NCBI GenBank assembly: GCA_001513395.1
Contig: LFTP01000292.1
Coordinates: 1-7,761, forward strand
Source: Clostridia bacterium DTU080
Lineage (GTDB): Bacteria; Bacillota; Limnochordia; DTU080
Length of the DNA: 7,761 nt
Direction: 5' to 3'
A program made the translations under genes and the position numbers. Below the pieces are notes generated by a model. That model had not been told where the DNA came from. It saw only the letters and a list, made by a program, of their open reading frames with translations, and made no database searches. This document shows positions 6,241 to 7,761 of this stretch, in pieces (the first letter of the stretch is position 1; every line of letters begins with the position of its first letter).

Positions 6241-6281
6241 GTCCACCCATGTCGCCGAAGACGCCGGCAACAAGGGTGGAC
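6241..6281 (-). terminator. Large hairpin between M19 copy B and the binding-protein gene
   Basis: GTCCACCC (6241-6248) pairs perfectly with GGGTGGAC (6274-6281). After a mismatch TGT pairs with ACA, and after another GCCG pairs with CGGC around the 7-base loop AAGACGC. The arms are 17 bases with 15 pairs. It lies 46 bp past the stop of copy B and 87 bp before the next start, with no T-run. It could be a partial terminator or processing site giving different mRNA levels of copy B and of the genes behind it. Confidence 0.5.
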
Positions 6282-6327
6282 GACACTTGAGCCATGAGCA
6301 ACGTCCTCCCGGAGTCAAGCGCAACGT

Positions 6328-7554
6328 TCAGTCAAAATGTGCCTTGGCTACTCGCAATACGTTACCCCCGAGAATCTTACGGATATCTTCGTCTGAGTGT
6401 CCCCGTTGCACCATGCCTACCGTGAAAAGCGGCCAGTTCGTCCAGGACAGTTCCTTGCCTTCCCGCTCCTTGATAGCCGGATCCGCGACTTGGCGGGATG
6501 CACTGTCCGGCCAGTAACCTTCCCAGCGCGGACGATACTTCCGTCTCGGAAGCGGCGCTTTCTTTTCGGTTGTCGGACGCCCGGGAGACTGATAGGCGAT
6601 ATCCGTACCGATGGCCACATGATCGGCCCCGAAACGTTTTACGAGATAGTCAATATGATCCAGGAACGCAACGATGTCCCTCGTGCGGCCCAAAAAGCGC
6701 GGTATGCAGCAGACCCCGATGTAGCCTCCGGTATCGCAGATAGCTTTAATCAGCTCATCGCTCTTACAGCGGAAGTGATCATTCAGGGCCCTGGCCCCTG
6801 AGTGGCTGGCCACCACTGGCCGATCGGACAAGCGGGCCGCCTCCAAGGAAGTCTTCTCGCCGCTGTGAGCTACGTCGACAATGATCCCCAAGCGATTCAT
6901 CTCTTTGACGACGGCTCGGCCGAAATCACTAAGTCCGGCGTTGGATTCCTCGGCACATCCGTCGCCGATCATGTTGCGGCGGTTGTACGTCAGATGCATC
7001 ATGCGGATGCCCAGTTGGTAGAAGATCTTAAGCAGCCCCAATTCCTCCTCGACGGATGTCCACCTTTGCGGCAGAGGGATGCCGTTGGAGGACATGTACA
7101 GGCTGCGCTTGCCATCTTTGCAGGCTTGTTCGATGTCATCCGGATGAGCGGCCCTGACGACAAAGTCACGCATGAAGTCCGTCACGTAGGTATAACGGGC
7201 CAGGCGCTTCATGATCCGAACCGGATCCTGATACTCCTCACCGGCGTTTTGGAAAATGCAATCCACCCCGGCCGCTTCCCACGCCTCGATGAATCTCTCA
7301 CGCTCGAAGTCGTCTGTCACCTGCCGGGTCATATACATGTCTTCTCTGAGGTCCCACAATTCATAGTAGGATGCCCCCTCTTCAGTCGCCTGCCTGAGCA
7401 CTTCCGTATCTACGGCGGCGCGAGGAGCAAACCCGTAGGACTCAATGACCAACGCTTCCTCATGCAGTGCCAGTCCGTGTTCCAGCTCTTTCGAGGTCGG
7501 TCTGAGCAGAGCCAAAGCTTCCTCACGGTCCCGTTGAATGCGTTCATCGACCAT
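6328..7554 (-). CDS. M19 membrane-dipeptidase family protein, copy B, with altered metal site
   Basis: A 408-residue paralog of copy A, clearly more than two thirds identical by eye, including an identical run from GGYIGVCC to GTDIAY (about 276-321). M19 blocks present are LTYNRRNMIGDGC (188-200), VDVAHSG (226-232), PVVASHSGARAL (246-257), HVAIGTDIAY and ILGGNVLRV. His230, His251 and Asp318 are retained. As in copy A, the N-terminal D-G-H-x-D motif is replaced by E38-S-Y-G-F42 and the bridging Glu position by Asn157. The most divergent parts are residues 59-100 and the linker after SPG (about 325-345), possible sites of specificity change. ATG 7554 has AGGAGGG (7565-7571) 10 bases upstream. 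No signal peptide, so cytoplasmic. It is the first minus-strand gene of the visible block; 174 bp with a hairpin and a palindrome separate it from the binding protein. The family is secure; dipeptidase activity is not. Confidence 0.88.
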   Translation of the reverse strand: MVDERIQRDREEALALLRPTSKELEHGLALHEEALVIESYGFAPRAAVDTEVLRQATEEGASYYELWDLREDMYMTRQVTDDFERERFIEAWEAAGVDCIFQNAGEEYQDPVRIMKRLARYTYVTDFMRDFVVRAAHPDDIEQACKDGKRSLYMSSNGIPLPQRWTSVEEELGLLKIFYQLGIRMMHLTYNRRNMIGDGCAEESNAGLSDFGRAVVKEMNRLGIIVDVAHSGEKTSLEAARLSDRPVVASHSGARALNDHFRCKSDELIKAICDTGGYIGVCCIPRFLGRTRDIVAFLDHIDYLVKRFGADHVAIGTDIAYQSPGRPTTEKKAPLPRRKYRPRWEGYWPDSASRQVADPAIKEREGKELSWTNWPLFTVGMVQRGHSDEDIRKILGGNVLRVAKAHFD

Positions 7555-7596
7555 GATCTATGTACCCTCCTGTGCCGTCTCCTAATTCTTGCCACT

Positions 7597-7618
7597 GTCC
7601 GGTTTCGCTCCACCGGAC
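7597..7618 (-). promoter_or_regulatory. Leader hairpin GTCCGGT / ACCGGAC
   Basis: GTCCGGT (7597-7603) and ACCGGAC (7612-7618) are perfect 7-bp arms around an 8-base spacer, 42 bp before the start of copy B. On the minus-strand transcript the loop reads GGAGCGAA and so displays a GGAG. It could be an RNA structure in the leader or a DNA operator. Confidence 0.4.
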
Positions 7619-7644
7619 TGCTTTCCTTCACTGATTCGACGCCG

Positions 7645-7675
7645 GGGGGTGTTCGACACGCCCCGATAGCGGGGC
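7645..7675 (-). promoter_or_regulatory. Two mutually exclusive GC-rich stems in the copy B leader
   Basis: CCCC at 7661-7664 can pair with GGGG 7671-7674 (stem GCCCCG/CGGGGC, loop ATAG) or with GGGG 7645-7648 (stem GGGGTGT/ACAC-CCCC, one bulge, loop TCG). Both stems cannot form together. Competing stems of this kind occur in attenuators and riboswitch-like leaders, but no T-run follows and no known riboswitch class is recognised. Confidence 0.3.
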
Positions 7676-7761
7676 CATCGCGCCGGGCGCCGGTCATTGC
7701 TCTTAGGCCCCCTAACAGACTTGGAGGATGAAACTAAATGAGATAGGGTATGGAGGAAGGG

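Larger units (their letters stand above)
7555..7761 (-). other. Structured leader / intergenic region upstream of M19 copy B
   Basis: No convincing gene fits here. On the plus strand ATG at 7728 opens a frame to the right edge (MKLNEIGYGG), but its GGAGG touches the ATG, so it is unsupported. The stretch is dense in short dyads: 7597-7618, 7645-7664, 7660-7675 and TTAGG-CCC-CCTAA at 7703-7715. It should hold the promoter and 5' leader of copy B, although I could not pick out a clear -35/-10 pair. Confidence 0.5.

Noticed and set aside
3658..7554. Copies A and B as an assembly duplicate or recent gene conversion
   Set aside because: They differ at many third codon positions and in whole divergent segments, so they are genuine diverged paralogs.
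6802..7731. Long plus-strand open frame of 309 codons
   Set aside because: It is antisense to copy B. A comparable antisense frame over copy A reflects shared coding sequence on the other strand, not a gene.
7728..7761. Plus-strand ATG opening a frame to the right edge
   Set aside because: Only about 11 codons are visible and the GGAGG touches the ATG with no spacing; it cannot be supported from this window.

Overview
The window is bacterial DNA, moderately GC-rich (high fifties percent by eye). It holds six protein genes in tight catabolic-style packing. No RNA gene, insertion sequence, CRISPR array or phage gene is visible. Both solute-binding proteins have Sec signal peptides without a convincing lipobox, which suggests a diderm with periplasmic binding proteins. 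TTG and GTG starts are used next to strong Shine-Dalgarno sequences. The hairpins after the genes lack U-tracts. I cannot name the phylum. The mix of type I sulfatase, sugar-type binding proteins and an (alpha/alpha)-barrel enzyme recalls polysaccharide-degrading, often uncultured, lineages.

Layout: the 5' part of a sugar ABC transporter binding-protein gene runs leftward out of the window (1-488, minus). A 306-bp divergent regulatory region (489-794) with two operator-like inverted repeats separates it from a rightward type I sulfatase (795-2252). The sulfatase converges on a leftward gene for a probable six-hairpin glycosidase-like protein (2359-3576). Each of these convergent genes ends in a hairpin that overlaps or abuts its own stop codon. 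Further right, all minus strand and transcribed right to left, come an M19 dipeptidase-family gene (copy B, 6328-7554), a 174-bp gap with a large hairpin and a palindrome, a second sugar-type binding protein (4903-6153), and a second M19 gene (copy A, 3658-4881) 21 bp behind it. The glycosidase-like gene follows 81 bp later.

Inference on function: the two binding proteins would capture an oligosaccharide or glycoconjugate, with permeases outside the window. The sulfatase, glycosidase-like protein and M19 proteins lack signal peptides and would process the imported material in the cytoplasm. The most unusual content is the pair of M19 paralogs flanking a binding protein. Both appear to have lost the N-terminal His-x-Asp metal motif and the bridging Glu of classical membrane dipeptidases while keeping the later His/His/Asp residues, so they may not be ordinary dipeptidases. 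The sulfatase also departs from its family at the normally conserved Lys-x-His active-site motif.
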